Below are positions 36,356 through 45,272 of a stretch of 64,000 nt of DNA, one piece after another. Each line of letters opens with the position of its first letter. The first letter of the stretch is position 1. The translations under genes and the position numbers were made by a program. The DNA is from Aquimarina latercula DSM 2041 (lineage in GTDB: Bacteria > Bacteroidota > Bacteroidia > Flavobacteriales > Flavobacteriaceae). The stretch covers positions 1-64,000 of the forward strand of contig NZ_AUMK01000012.1 of NCBI RefSeq assembly GCF_000430645.1. The letters are read 5' to 3'. The notes under the pieces are model-generated. The model was given only the letters and a program-made list of their open reading frames with translations. It was not told the DNA's origin and searched no databases.

Positions 36356-36850
36356 ATGATTGAAAAGAAAAAATACAGATCCAAAAAAGCCTCTCAAAAA
36401 GAAATACATCTTTATACTTTATTGGGAGAATCTCTAAGTGCAGTTCAAATATTAGAGGACGCATTAAGCTATGCGATTGTTTTAAAAAAAACGGAACCGG
36501 ATCAAAAGAAGGAAGCAGATGATCTTTTAGAAAAGCAACGCTTTTACACATTTGGTAAGGCGATTGAGGTTGCCAAAAAAGAATCTTTATTACCTAAAAA
36601 TTTGGAGATTGAATTGTCAAAACTTCTAATTGAAAGAAATTGGCTTATTCACGATAGCATTACAAGTAATAAAAATGATTTTAAATCAGATGCTTATTTT
36701 AGTAAGCTATTTGAAAGAATAAAACCTATAACGACAAAAGCTCTTAAATTACAGATTTCTATTGAACTTGATCTAATTGAATATTCCAAAAAGAAAGGAA
36801 TTGACATGAGTAATGTAGAAAATGAAATGAATAAACATTACGAAATTTAA
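36356..36850 (+). CDS. HEPN-motif protein, copy 1
   Basis: A 164-aa all-helical protein. Residues 92-100 read IERNWLIHD, giving Arg94 and His99 as an Rx4H pair, the catalytic motif of HEPN ribonucleases found in toxins and defence proteins. A near-identical paralogue lies at 44762-45256 (about 25 substitutions in 164 residues), and the upstream 85 bp are duplicated too. Its stop codon falls inside a copy of the boundary motif. No obvious antitoxin (MNT nucleotidyltransferase) accompanies it, so the HEPN call rests on the motif and helix content and a toxin role is unproven. Confidence 0.7.
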   Translation: MIEKKKYRSKKASQKEIHLYTLLGESLSAVQILEDALSYAIVLKKTEPDQKKEADDLLEKQRFYTFGKAIEVAKKESLLPKNLEIELSKLLIERNWLIHDSITSNKNDFKSDAYFSKLFERIKPITTKALKLQISIELDLIEYSKKKGIDMSNVENEMNKHYEI

Positions 36851-36866
36851 AGTCTAAATAAACGAT
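36846..36866 (+). repeat. Module-boundary motif, copy 2
   Basis: The 21-bp segment carries the core AAAGTCTAAATAAACGAT and includes the stop codon of the first HEPN-like gene. The start codon of the membrane gene (36865) lies at its right end. Confidence 0.65.
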
Positions 36867-37302
36867 GATAATAAGGTTGGTAAAGAAAACATATGTAATA
36901 TTCTGGAGTTTTGTTCTTGTGTTATTGCTGTTATCATTTTGTCAGGATGATCAAACATTAGATATCAATATTCACGATACTTATTTTGTGTTTTCTCAAC
37001 AACAAATCTTGATACTTATAAGTATGTTTTTTGGACTTACTGGGCTTATATATTGGACCCTAGAAAGATATAGGTTTAAAACCTCAGTTTTATTGAATAG
37101 TTTACACGTTATTTTAACGATTGGTATATTTATTACAAATGGAATTAGAAGTCTTGTAAGTGATCATTTTTTAGGTGAAAGATATTATACAAATACTTAT
37201 GTTCCCGATTCGTCTATATGGTTGTGTATATTTATCATATTCATTGGGCAACTTGTTTTCATTATAAATATTATTTTGTCAATTATAAAAGGAAGGAATT
37301 AA
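36865..37302 (+). CDS. Small four-helix membrane protein with HDTYFV motif
   Basis: A 145-aa protein with four hydrophobic segments. Between the first and second is DINIHDTYFVFSQQQILIL, strikingly like the HDTYFVxxHFHYVL segment of cytochrome oxidase subunit I that carries the K-channel/heme-proximal helix, although the later heme-ligand HFH is replaced here by QQQ. Short proteins with this HDTYFV element occur in Bacteroidota and are uncharacterised as far as I know. It sits between two copies of the boundary motif and so behaves as a module of its own. Heme binding is not supported by the sequence. Confidence 0.75.
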   Translation: MIIRLVKKTYVIFWSFVLVLLLLSFCQDDQTLDINIHDTYFVFSQQQILILISMFFGLTGLIYWTLERYRFKTSVLLNSLHVILTIGIFITNGIRSLVSDHFLGERYYTNTYVPDSSIWLCIFIIFIGQLVFIINIILSIIKGRN

Positions 37303-37319
37303 AAGTTCAATAAAACGAT
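37299..37319 (+). repeat. Module-boundary motif, copy 3
   Basis: The segment is identical over all 21 bp to copy 1 (36267-36287), core AAAAGTTCAATAAAACGAT, and includes the stop codon of the HDTYFV gene. Confidence 0.7.
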
Positions 37320-37698
37320 AAAATATTATACATATAAAAGAGTAAGATTATGACACTTAAACCAGGACCTAAAAGAAAAGCAAAATCTACAGGAAAACCA
37401 GATAGAAGACAGAGGGATAATAAAAACACCCCGGGAAACACACTAAGTTAAAACCTTCTATCAACTAAAAAATAGTTTAACGAAGCGATGACTCTGACCA
37501 AGCTATTATAGAATATTCGAATTTCTTAATGTATAATTAATAGCGATGATTGGTGGATAGGGAGACAAGGAATTATGCTAAATAACTATCAAAAATTGTA
37601 TGGAGATATTATTAGAAAAGGAATACAAATTTGTATCCTATTACTTTTAAAGGAATAGATTTTTTTTCATTTAATAGTGTAAATTATGGAATTAATAT
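37303..37698. other. Intergenic region upstream of the MBL-STAND operon
   Basis: Apart from the possible small gene at 37350-37451 I see only two degenerate copies of the boundary motif (around 37468-37488, TTTAACGAAGCGATGA, and around 37530, TTAATAGCGATGATTGG). A 27-codon ORF at 37575-37658 is too short to judge. No TAnnTTTG promoter was found close to the MBL gene. Confidence 0.35.
37350..37451 (+). CDS. Possible small basic protein
   Basis: A 33-codon ORF starting MTLKPGPKRKAKSTGKPDRR and ending NTPGNTLS. It is strongly basic and begins 31 bp after boundary motif copy 3. Similar tiny PGPKRKAKS-type ORFs are common in flavobacterial genomes, but there is no independent support for translation here. 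It may be a real small protein, a fragment, or chance. Confidence 0.3.
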   Translation: MTLKPGPKRKAKSTGKPDRRQRDNKNTPGNTLS

Positions 37699-38880
37699 AT
37701 GGAAGAAAATAGTTTAAGGGTTTATCCTGCAAATAATGGAGATAGTTTTTTATTAAATTTTCTTGGTTTTACATTTTTAATAGATGGCGGGTATGTTAAT
37801 ACATATAGGAGCTTTATTAAAGATGATTTATTAAAATTACAGAAAAAAACGGGCAAGTTAGATTACTTAATTGTAACTCATATAGACCAAGACCATATTT
37901 CAGGTATAAATAAGTTAGTAGAAGAAAATAATCAATCAACATTTATTAAAATTGATAATGTTTGGCATAATTCACTTAAACACCTGAGAGTTAAACGAGG
38001 TGAAGCAAAAGAAAATATATCTCCAATTATTGAAAATATAACATCACAAAGTTATTTACGTGAGCAATTAGAAGGTGAAAATGAAATTAGTGCTATACAA
38101 GGCTCTACATTAGCGAGATTAATTAATGAAGGTGGGTATAATTGGAATGCTGCATTTGATATGAAAGCCATTTCAATAAATAATAATCCAATTGTCCATA
38201 TAACAAAAGATATAAAACTTATTTTATTATCTCCGAACAATGATAAAATTGATAAACTATATGATTATTGGAAAAAAGAGTTGTTGAAATATGGATTTTT
38301 AGACGAAGTATTAGAGAATGTAATTTTTGATGATGCTTTTGAGATAATGGTGTCAAAGCAGAAATGTAAAAAAAAACCTAGAGCAAAGGACATTTCTAAT
38401 TCAATAGATCAAGTTGATAGTTTATTGTCATTAAAGTTTAATGAAGATGATTCTGCATCGAATGGATCATCCATTGCGTTTATACTAGAAGGGTGTAATA
38501 AAAGAGTATTATTTTTGGGAGATTCACATCCTTCATTGATTTGTAATTCCTTGAAAGCATATTATAAGTCGTATGAGTTTCCTATTCATTTTGATTTAGT
38601 AAAACTATCTCATCATGGAAGTTTTGCAAACAATAGTCCCGAGCTTTTCTCATTAATTAACTCAGATAAAATGATATTCTCAACTAATGGAAGAGGTCAC
38701 GGGCATCCAGATAAAGAAACAATAGCAAACATTATTTCAAAAAAAAATAAAGAATTGAAACTATATTTTAATTACAAGTCAGAAACGTCAACTATGTTCG
38801 ATAATTCAGAACTTAGAAAGAAATATGGATTTCAAATAAATGCAGGAACTGGTGAAACTCCGTTAGATATAAAATTTTAG
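37699..38880 (+). CDS. MBL-fold hydrolase, first gene of a defence-like operon
   Basis: A 393-aa metallo-beta-lactamase-fold protein of the ComEC/Rec2-like type. The metal-binding HxDxDH motif is His61, Asp63, Asp65 and His66 (VTHIDQDHISG). Further ligands are in VLFLGDSHP (Asp) and VKLSHHGSF (His). MBL proteins of this group often act as nucleases or phosphodiesterases. The stop codon is 1 bp from the start of the 1712-aa protease-STAND gene, so the two are translationally linked. MBL plus protease-STAND pairs are known from AVAST-type antiviral systems, and the same function is inferred here. Confidence 0.85.
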   Translation: MEENSLRVYPANNGDSFLLNFLGFTFLIDGGYVNTYRSFIKDDLLKLQKKTGKLDYLIVTHIDQDHISGINKLVEENNQSTFIKIDNVWHNSLKHLRVKRGEAKENISPIIENITSQSYLREQLEGENEISAIQGSTLARLINEGGYNWNAAFDMKAISINNNPIVHITKDIKLILLSPNNDKIDKLYDYWKKELLKYGFLDEVLENVIFDDAFEIMVSKQKCKKKPRAKDISNSIDQVDSLLSLKFNEDDSASNGSSIAFILEGCNKRVLFLGDSHPSLICNSLKAYYKSYEFPIHFDLVKLSHHGSFANNSPELFSLINSDKMIFSTNGRGHGHPDKETIANIISKKNKELKLYFNYKSETSTMFDNSELRKKYGFQINAGTGETPLDIKF

Positions 38881-38881
38881 A

Positions 38882-41800
38882 ATGGAAAAGATAATTAGCA
38901 AATCACAAGTTGAGCAAATTTGTGTAATAATAAAGTGTGGAGATGTTAACGGGACAGGTTTCTATATCGGAGAAGACATAGTATTAACAGCTAGACATAA
39001 TGTTATTGATTCAATAGATAAAGGAGTTGTTATTGGTATAGATAATATCGAATATGAATCAAAAGCTATCATGGCTCAGGACGCTAAGCTGGATATGTGT
39101 TTAATTAAAGTGGAGACTAAAAATCTTAATTATTTGTCATTAATTATTACTCAACTTTTTTTTAAACAAGATTGTAGTACTTACGGTTTCCCAAATTACA
39201 GTGATAAAAGTGGAGAGCATTTTGATGGCAAGATAAACACACTTCCTAAAGATAGCCCCTATGATATACGTTTAAAAATAAAAGGAATTGAAGATTATGA
39301 TTATAGTGGATTATCAGGTGCTCCTGTTATTATAGAAGGAAAACTAATCGGTATAGCGAGGATGCAAATTGATGATGAGATCGGTGTTGTTTCATTTATA
39401 AAAGCAAAAGAGTTTCTAAATTCAAATTCTATAAGAGTAATTGAAGATCCCAAAACTATGGATCTACCAGAAGAGATTGAGGATAGTGTTGTTTCTTCTG
39501 TAGCAAATTATAAAACATCTGATAAGCTAAACAAGGCTATCAAAGATAAATATAAATGGCTTCTTTGCTCTGGTTCTCCTGGATCTGGCAAAACAACTTT
39601 TACAGCAAATTTTAAACCTTACAATGAAGAGATATTAATATGTGGTAAATATTTTATTAAGATTCCTAATGACAAAGAGCCAATAGAGGTTAGAACATCT
39701 GTTAGATCAATCCTAAGCTGGCTCGAAGTTTCTATTTCAAAAGCTCTTAGAAATAATATAGATCTATTAGATAAGCTAGAAGATCGAATAAAAAGAGTAG
39801 AAACATTGCTTTCAACTTTATCAATTTCTGGTGTTTCAAAGAGATATTTGTTCATAATAGATGGATTAGATGAAGTTAAAAATATAGAATCGTTTCTTGG
39901 AATTTTTCCAATTAATATCCCCCAAAATATTCAGATAATTATTTCCTGTACTAATAAAGATATTCTACCGTCAAATATTAAGAATGAGATAGAGAATGAA
40001 AACGAAATACGCATTGATCCACTTGAATTAGGTGATTGCGAGACGTATATTAAAAGTAAGCTGAAAAGAAAGAAAGTGAGTGTTGAAATAATTCAGAAAC
40101 TAGCTATTAAGTCCGAAGGACATCCGTTATACCTTAATTATCTTATAAATTCTTTGAATGCATTAGAGATAAACGATGATGAACTAGAGGAATGGATTAG
40201 TAATAATCCAAGTATAGGTGGAGATATTGAAAAATATTATCATAGTATTTGGGATTCGTTCTTTAGGTCTCAAGAAAAGCTTTGGATAATTTCCACAATA
40301 TCTCAGTTCAGAAATCCTGTAAATGAAAAATTACTGATTAATTGTTTACCAAAAGAACATAAACATTCTTTCTACTCTGAATTACCACAGATTAGATATT
40401 TAACTAATGGTAGTAAAAACTTTGAGTTATATCATAGATCTTTTAAGAATTTTATAGGTAAGAAAGTTCCAGAAATATTACCAATTATTAATGATAATAT
40501 ATTTGATTATTGTGATTTGAATAAGGGAGATGTTTATTCTATTGAAAACTGGTTATTTCATAAGCAGCATAGTACTAAATCTCGAGATTCAGTTAGAGAT
40601 TGTAATCAAGAATGGGCAGATTATTTATGCTTTAACCATATCAATCCAGAGCTGATTATAGAAGATATAAAAGTTTCTGTTTCTAAAGCCGTTGATTTTG
40701 AGCTAATATCTGAAGTTGTTAGAATCTTATTGCTACTACAAAGAATAGAGTTTAGGTATGATAGTCTATTTGCTGAGAATAGCTTTGAGTTATGTAAGAG
40801 TATGATTTCGATGGGAGAGTTTTCTGCATCGCTTAGATATTTAGTTAGAGAAGATAATTTATTAGTAACCGATTATGATGCATTATATTTCTTACAGCAG
40901 TATTATGAGAATAATGCAATCCAAGAAGGAGATCAATTACTTGATGTTCTTGAAAGTAGATTCAGATTATACTTAGAAAATGAGTTTAAGAAACCGGAAG
41001 TAGGGTTTTCATTGATGCCATTTCAAATTATGATGCAAGCATTTGCCTTATCTGTACATAGTAAAGGAAAAAAAGCAATATCGTACTGTCTAAATTTAAC
41101 GGAAGATCTTAAAAGATTTCAAGATGCAGCATTGAAGGATAAAGCTTTTGAATTGTCCGATGTGTTTTTAAATACCAGAGCGATAGGGTCAGCTTGGTTG
41201 AATGCCTACACTTTGAGGTGTTTCGATTACTATACTCCAATCGATGAAATTAAGAAGCTACCAAAAAATACATTGAATAAGACTTGGATTCAAATGATAG
41301 CTCTAACTGTCATTTTTTATAATGATTTTGATGACTATGACACTGTTCAGTATAATGAAGCTGAAAATTACATAAATCTTATTAAAGATATTGAATGGCT
41401 AATTGACAATCATGAAATAGAAGATGATATTAGCTTAAAAAAAATTGTTTTAAAAGCTTTAATTAATGATAGTTCTAGGACTGATATAGTTGAAATGCTT
41501 ATTACTAGTATTCTGGAATCTGAGAATCCTTCTGAAGGGTTGTTGAAAAGTAAAAATGGAGTTGACGTAAATTTTGAAAAGATGGCATCCAATGAATTTA
41601 AATTTCTATGTGAAGGTTTTATTCAAAAGGAAAAGCTTTTTAACGAATTAGAATTAAGTAATAGTGATTGGGAGAGTTATCTTTTTTCAATTTTTAAGGA
41701 GGTTCATTTGTTAGAAGGTAAAATTCTAAGGGTTAAAAAACATAGTTCTAGCTATGAATTAATAGATTGTTATAATCATCTAAATAATATAATTAGTTCA

Positions 41801-44020
41801 ATTAGTTTTAACTTATCAGAAAGAGCATATTGGGATAGAAGTTATTTAATCCCTGAAGATACTCTACCTATCATTTTCTCTAAAATAACATCTTTGTATT
41901 TGCTGTATTTTCTAGATAAATTAAAATGGTACACTGATTACTTAAAATTAAGATACGATGACCAGTTAGGACTTTATAATGAAGGTTACAGAGCTACATT
42001 AATAAAAATAATTCAACAGTTTATTTTTTTCAATATTGAAAAAAAAGAAACTGTTTTAATAATAGATGCGTTATCAAATTTTATAGTTCAAAATATAGAA
42101 AACAGATGGGAAAGAACACCAGAGCTTCTATTAGTTAATCAGTTTTATAATTTAGTTGGAGAACACAAAAAAGCTGATAATATATATAAAGAAGCAATAA
42201 AAACATCTATGGGACCTTCTTGGTATAAAGAATCTCAATTCTCAATTCTTAACACAGCTTTTTCGTTATCTTCTAAAGGTAACGACGTTATTACTAATGC
42301 TAGTAAAGTTGCATATCTATTAAATGAAGCGTCTGGAGAGATGACATTTCAAAGATACGTTCGACAATCAAAAGAATCATTTATTGGTTTACTAACTGAG
42401 AAAGGTTGTTATAGTAAAGCAATTGAATTACTGAAATTTGAAACTGTTCCTCCAAATAAAGCTTTAGTTGAAGGAGCTGAATTTTATGATTTTGATTTAA
42501 TTCGATCTGGATCTGGGTACTCATATGGAGGCAATAACATAGCTATTGAGGCGGGGATTTTAGAATTAATAAAAAAATGTGATGTTAAAAGACCTGAGTT
42601 AAAAATAGCACTTGCGTATATTTTTGCGTTACATAATGAGGTTTTTAGACATATTAATGATTTTGGAAAATCAATAGGGAGTAATTTAAACCTTATAGAT
42701 AATGTTGATTTAAAGAGAGTTGTTTTTAGTTGGATTTTTGAAATATCTAATTCTTCAAAAATTAAAGGAGAAGAAAAAAACTTTATTAATGCTATTGATT
42801 CTGTACTGTCAAATATGCTTAAGAAGGATTTTAATACTTGGGCTAATGAAGAATCAGTAGATATTAATTTCAAAATAGTTGAGGTAGAGTCTATAAGTAA
42901 AGAAAAAGACGAGGGGAAAAAGAAATTAGATGCATTTGATGAATTTAATGAAAAATATCAAAAAAATCTTTTTGAAACTGATTCTCAGATTATGCAAGAA
43001 GCTGCTTTAGTATTTTCTAAAGAGAAAATGAGTGTTTTGATGGGCAGAAGATGGTCAACATCTTCAAAAATAACAAGAAGTATTATTAAGAAAAACACTA
43101 AAGACTCATCTCATTTATTAAAAATATTTAATCATTATCTTCAAAATATAGATGAAGAAGCTTGGGAAATTGCGGATGACTTAATATGGTTTGGAAATGA
43201 AATATTTTCTGATGAAGAAATAGAAAGTATTCAGGATAATATCTATAACCATATAGATTTATTAGTTTATAGAAAGAAGACTATGAAAGATAGATATAGT
43301 TGGTTGTTAGAAGATGAATTAATTAATAATTCTGATGATGAAATCTTTAGATTATTATTATGGTTAATGGATTATCCAGATAATGAAATTAGAAATAAGA
43401 CAAATAATATTGTTCATCAACTTTTTGATTTTAGTGATGTAAATTTTCTTACAATAGCTATAAAAGAGGCTAAAAGTAGTGACTCAAAAAACCTTCGTAT
43501 TAAATTATTTAAAATGATATTAGATGTTGCGTATAGTAAGCCAAATGAAGTTAACAATGCTCTTTCTAATATCGGTATCACGTCTTTAATGGAGAATTTG
43601 GATTTGATATCCTCTAAATTTTTGAAAGATATAGGAGTTGTTTTGAAAAGTTTTGATTTTAAGGAATTAAGTGATAAAATAGTAAATAAATTTAATGTTA
43701 AAAATGATGAGTCGAGGGATGTGTTCTTTGAAGACGATAGATTTGACTGTATAGATTTTGTAATAGAAGACCTAGTTGAAAATGATTTCCTTAGCCCTTC
43801 GGTCTGCAAGAATTTAGAAAAAGCGGTTAGAAATGGTTTCAATAATCAAGATATTGAACTGTTAATGAAATCAAATCACTATTTAAGGCAAAGTTTTAGA
43901 GAATCTAGAACTCTTAGTAATAGTTATAAGGATAGAGCTATTCTGTGCCTTAATGATGGTATAATGCCAATAGTTAACATAGAAAATATGGATAGAGTTT
44001 TTGAATTAATTAATGTATAA
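38882..44020 (+). CDS. Trypsin-like protease - STAND NTPase - helical repeat protein (AVAST/Avs-like)
   Basis: A 1712-aa multidomain protein. Residues 1-180 form a trypsin-like serine protease with His39 (VLTARHNVI), Asp71 (KLDMCLIKV) and Ser145 (GLSGAP). Residues about 205-450 are a P-loop STAND NTPase with Walker A GSPGSGKTT (231-239, Lys237) and Walker B FIIDGLDE (324-331). The remaining 1200 residues are helical repeats that in STAND proteins serve as the sensor. Protease-STAND-repeat proteins next to an MBL hydrolase match the AVAST/Avs class of antiviral sensors, in which ligand binding triggers oligomerisation and activates the N-terminal effector. The ligand and the protease substrate are unknown. 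Two small paralogous genes follow 6 bp downstream. Confidence 0.88.
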   Translation: MEKIISKSQVEQICVIIKCGDVNGTGFYIGEDIVLTARHNVIDSIDKGVVIGIDNIEYESKAIMAQDAKLDMCLIKVETKNLNYLSLIITQLFFKQDCSTYGFPNYSDKSGEHFDGKINTLPKDSPYDIRLKIKGIEDYDYSGLSGAPVIIEGKLIGIARMQIDDEIGVVSFIKAKEFLNSNSIRVIEDPKTMDLPEEIEDSVVSSVANYKTSDKLNKAIKDKYKWLLCSGSPGSGKTTFTANFKPYNEEILICGKYFIKIPNDKEPIEVRTSVRSILSWLEVSISKALRNNIDLLDKLEDRIKRVETLLSTLSISGVSKRYLFIIDGLDEVKNIESFLGIFPINIPQNIQIIISCTNKDILPSNIKNEIENENEIRIDPLELGDCETYIKSKLKRKKVSVEIIQKLAIKSEGHPLYLNYLINSLNALEINDDELEEWISNNPSIGGDIEKYYHSIWDSFFRSQEKLWIISTISQFRNPVNEKLLINCLPKEHKHSFYSELPQIRYLTNGSKNFELYHRSFKNFIGKKVPEILPIINDNIFDYCDLNKGDVYSIENWLFHKQHSTKSRDSVRDCNQEWADYLCFNHINPELIIEDIKVSVSKAVDFELISEVVRILLLLQRIEFRYDSLFAENSFELCKSMISMGEFSASLRYLVREDNLLVTDYDALYFLQQYYENNAIQEGDQLLDVLESRFRLYLENEFKKPEVGFSLMPFQIMMQAFALSVHSKGKKAISYCLNLTEDLKRFQDAALKDKAFELSDVFLNTRAIGSAWLNAYTLRCFDYYTPIDEIKKLPKNTLNKTWIQMIALTVIFYNDFDDYDTVQYNEAENYINLIKDIEWLIDNHEIEDDISLKKIVLKALINDSSRTDIVEMLITSILESENPSEGLLKSKNGVDVNFEKMASNEFKFLCEGFIQKEKLFNELELSNSDWESYLFSIFKEVHLLEGKILRVKKHSSSYELIDCYNHLNNIISSISFNLSERAYWDRSYLIPEDTLPIIFSKITSLYLLYFLDKLKWYTDYLKLRYDDQLGLYNEGYRATLIKIIQQFIFFNIEKKETVLIIDALSNFIVQNIENRWERTPELLLVNQFYNLVGEHKKADNIYKEAIKTSMGPSWYKESQFSILNTAFSLSSKGNDVITNASKVAYLLNEASGEMTFQRYVRQSKESFIGLLTEKGCYSKAIELLKFETVPPNKALVEGAEFYDFDLIRSGSGYSYGGNNIAIEAGILELIKKCDVKRPELKIALAYIFALHNEVFRHINDFGKSIGSNLNLIDNVDLKRVVFSWIFEISNSSKIKGEEKNFINAIDSVLSNMLKKDFNTWANEESVDINFKIVEVESISKEKDEGKKKLDAFDEFNEKYQKNLFETDSQIMQEAALVFSKEKMSVLMGRRWSTSSKITRSIIKKNTKDSSHLLKIFNHYLQNIDEEAWEIADDLIWFGNEIFSDEEIESIQDNIYNHIDLLVYRKKTMKDRYSWLLEDELINNSDDEIFRLLLWLMDYPDNEIRNKTNNIVHQLFDFSDVNFLTIAIKEAKSSDSKNLRIKLFKMILDVAYSKPNEVNNALSNIGITSLMENLDLISSKFLKDIGVVLKSFDFKELSDKIVNKFNVKNDESRDVFFEDDRFDCIDFVIEDLVENDFLSPSVCKNLEKAVRNGFNNQDIELLMKSNHYLRQSFRESRTLSNSYKDRAILCLNDGIMPIVNIENMDRVFELINV

Positions 44021-44026
44021 TCCTTT

Positions 44027-44284
44027 ATGAAAACTAAAAGAGCTCATGTTGAGACTAGGAAAGAATTTGAAAGAAATCTGAACATATTAAGGGAATTGAT
44101 GATTAATGGTAAAATAAAGTTTTCTAAAAGCTTAGATGATATAGAACAAACAAAAGCAAGTATGCTTCGAGCGCGGGAGTTGCCAAACAAAAGATTTGAT
44201 TTTAATACGGTTAATGAGTTGTTAAGACTGACAGCTAATACAGCTGGACAGATGCAAGATAGACAACATGAGGAAGAAGAGTAA
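44027..44284 (+). CDS. Small partner protein A of the protease-STAND operon
   Basis: An 85-aa helical, acidic-ended protein that begins 6 bp after the STAND gene. It contains TRKEFERNLNIL near the N-terminus and ELPNKRFDFNTVNELLRL near the C-terminus. Both blocks recur in the next gene (TRKEFEHNINLV; YLPNRRLDLNTVNEMLRN), so the two arose by duplication. No known domain is recognised. By position it is a component of the system; it might be the third AVAST-type subunit, a protease substrate, or an inhibitor. Confidence 0.75.
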   Translation: MKTKRAHVETRKEFERNLNILRELMINGKIKFSKSLDDIEQTKASMLRARELPNKRFDFNTVNELLRLTANTAGQMQDRQHEEEE

Positions 44285-44555
44285 ATATGGAATGCCCCCA
44301 CCCAAAACTAGAAAAGAGTTCGAGCATAATATAAATCTAGTTTTGGAAGAAGTTTTTGAAGCGAGTGATAAAAATAATTTAGAGTTAATTAGAAATAGAA
44401 TGGTGTTTACTATACCGCACTTGGAACGTGTTCGTTATTTGCCTAATAGAAGATTAGATTTGAATACTGTAAACGAGATGTTAAGAAATCAATCCAACAT
44501 GATGCATTGGATGTCTATGATGCCTCCTGTTGAGAGGGTGTCAGAAGAAGAGTAA
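44268..44555 (+). CDS. Small partner protein B of the protease-STAND operon
   Basis: A 95-aa protein whose start lies 17 bp inside the preceding gene, in another frame. It shares the TRKEFE.N.N and LPN.R.D.NTVNE.LR blocks with partner A but has a longer middle segment and a methionine-rich tail (MMHWMSMMPP). Keeping two diverged paralogues rather than one suggests heteromer formation or two different tasks. An internal ATG at 44292 would shorten it by eight residues. Function unknown. Confidence 0.72.
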   Translation: MRKKSKYGMPPPKTRKEFEHNINLVLEEVFEASDKNNLELIRNRMVFTIPHLERVRYLPNRRLDLNTVNEMLRNQSNMMHWMSMMPPVERVSEEE

Positions 44556-44673
44556 GAATAAATTTATTGTCGATCTTAAAACTTTTGACTGACTATATCT
44601 TATTAATTAGCTGAAAATAGTAACTGTTTTAATTCGATATGAAAATCCTTTTGGAAGTGTCAGTTTTTCAAAA

Positions 44674-44693
44674 CTAAAGTTAAATAAATCGAT
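44674..44693 (+). repeat. Module-boundary motif, copy 4
   Basis: The segment with core TAAAGTTAAATAAATCGAT lies upstream of the second HEPN-like gene and is followed by the same leader sequence as copy 1. Confidence 0.6.
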
Positions 44694-44761
44694 CTAGTGC
44701 GTAAAACTATTACGTAGTTAGTATTTAATTTTGATCTGCCTAATACTAAAATATTAATAAA

Positions 44762-45256
44762 ATGATTGAAAAGAAAAAATACAGATTTAAAAAAGTCTCT
44801 CAAAAAGAATTATCTCTTTACATTTTACTAGGAGAATCTCTATCTGCAATTCAAATATTAGAGGACGCGCTAAGCCATTCGATTGTTTTAAAAAAAACAG
44901 AACCTGATCAAAAGGATGAGGCAGATGATCTTTTAAAAAAACAAAGGTTTTACACATTTGGTAAGGCCATAGGCATAGCCAAAAAAGAATCGTTACTACC
45001 CAAAAATTTGGAAATTGAATTGTCAAAACCTCTAATAGAAAGAAATTGGCTTATTCATGAAAGCATTACAAGTAATAAAAATGATTTTAAATCAGATGCT
45101 TATTTTAATAAGCTATTTGAAAAAATAAAACCTATAACATCAAAAGCTCATAAATTGAAGATCTCAATTGAACTTGATTTAATTGAATATTGTAAAAAGA
45201 AAGGAATTGGTATGAACAATGTAGAAAATGAAATGAATAATCACTGTGGAATTTAA
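44762..45256 (+). CDS. HEPN-motif protein, copy 2
   Basis: A 164-aa paralogue of the product of 36356-36850, about 85% identical. The Rx4H motif is retained (IERNWLIHE, Arg94 and His99). Differences are scattered and mostly conservative, which suggests both copies are still under selection. Its 85-bp leader is also duplicated: from the boundary motif through CGTAGTTAGTATTTAATTTT the two copies match closely. The stop codon again lies within a boundary motif. Both copies flank the MBL-STAND operon, one on each side. Confidence 0.7.
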   Translation: MIEKKKYRFKKVSQKELSLYILLGESLSAIQILEDALSHSIVLKKTEPDQKDEADDLLKKQRFYTFGKAIGIAKKESLLPKNLEIELSKPLIERNWLIHESITSNKNDFKSDAYFNKLFEKIKPITSKAHKLKISIELDLIEYCKKKGIGMNNVENEMNNHCGI

Positions 45257-45272
45257 AGTTAAATAAAACGAT
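45252..45272 (+). repeat. Module-boundary motif, copy 5
   Basis: The segment with core TAAAGTTAAATAAAACGAT includes the stop codon of the second HEPN-like gene. The following bases (GATTATATAAC) resemble those after copy 2. Confidence 0.65.

Noticed and set aside
37575-37658. A 27-codon ORF before the MBL gene
   Set aside because: Short, hydrophobic-ended and without similarity that I recognise; it fits chance in AT-rich DNA.
39619-43842. Several minus-strand ORFs of 60-140 codons inside the 1712-aa gene
   Set aside because: They are antisense shadows of a long, clearly coding frame with intact catalytic motifs.
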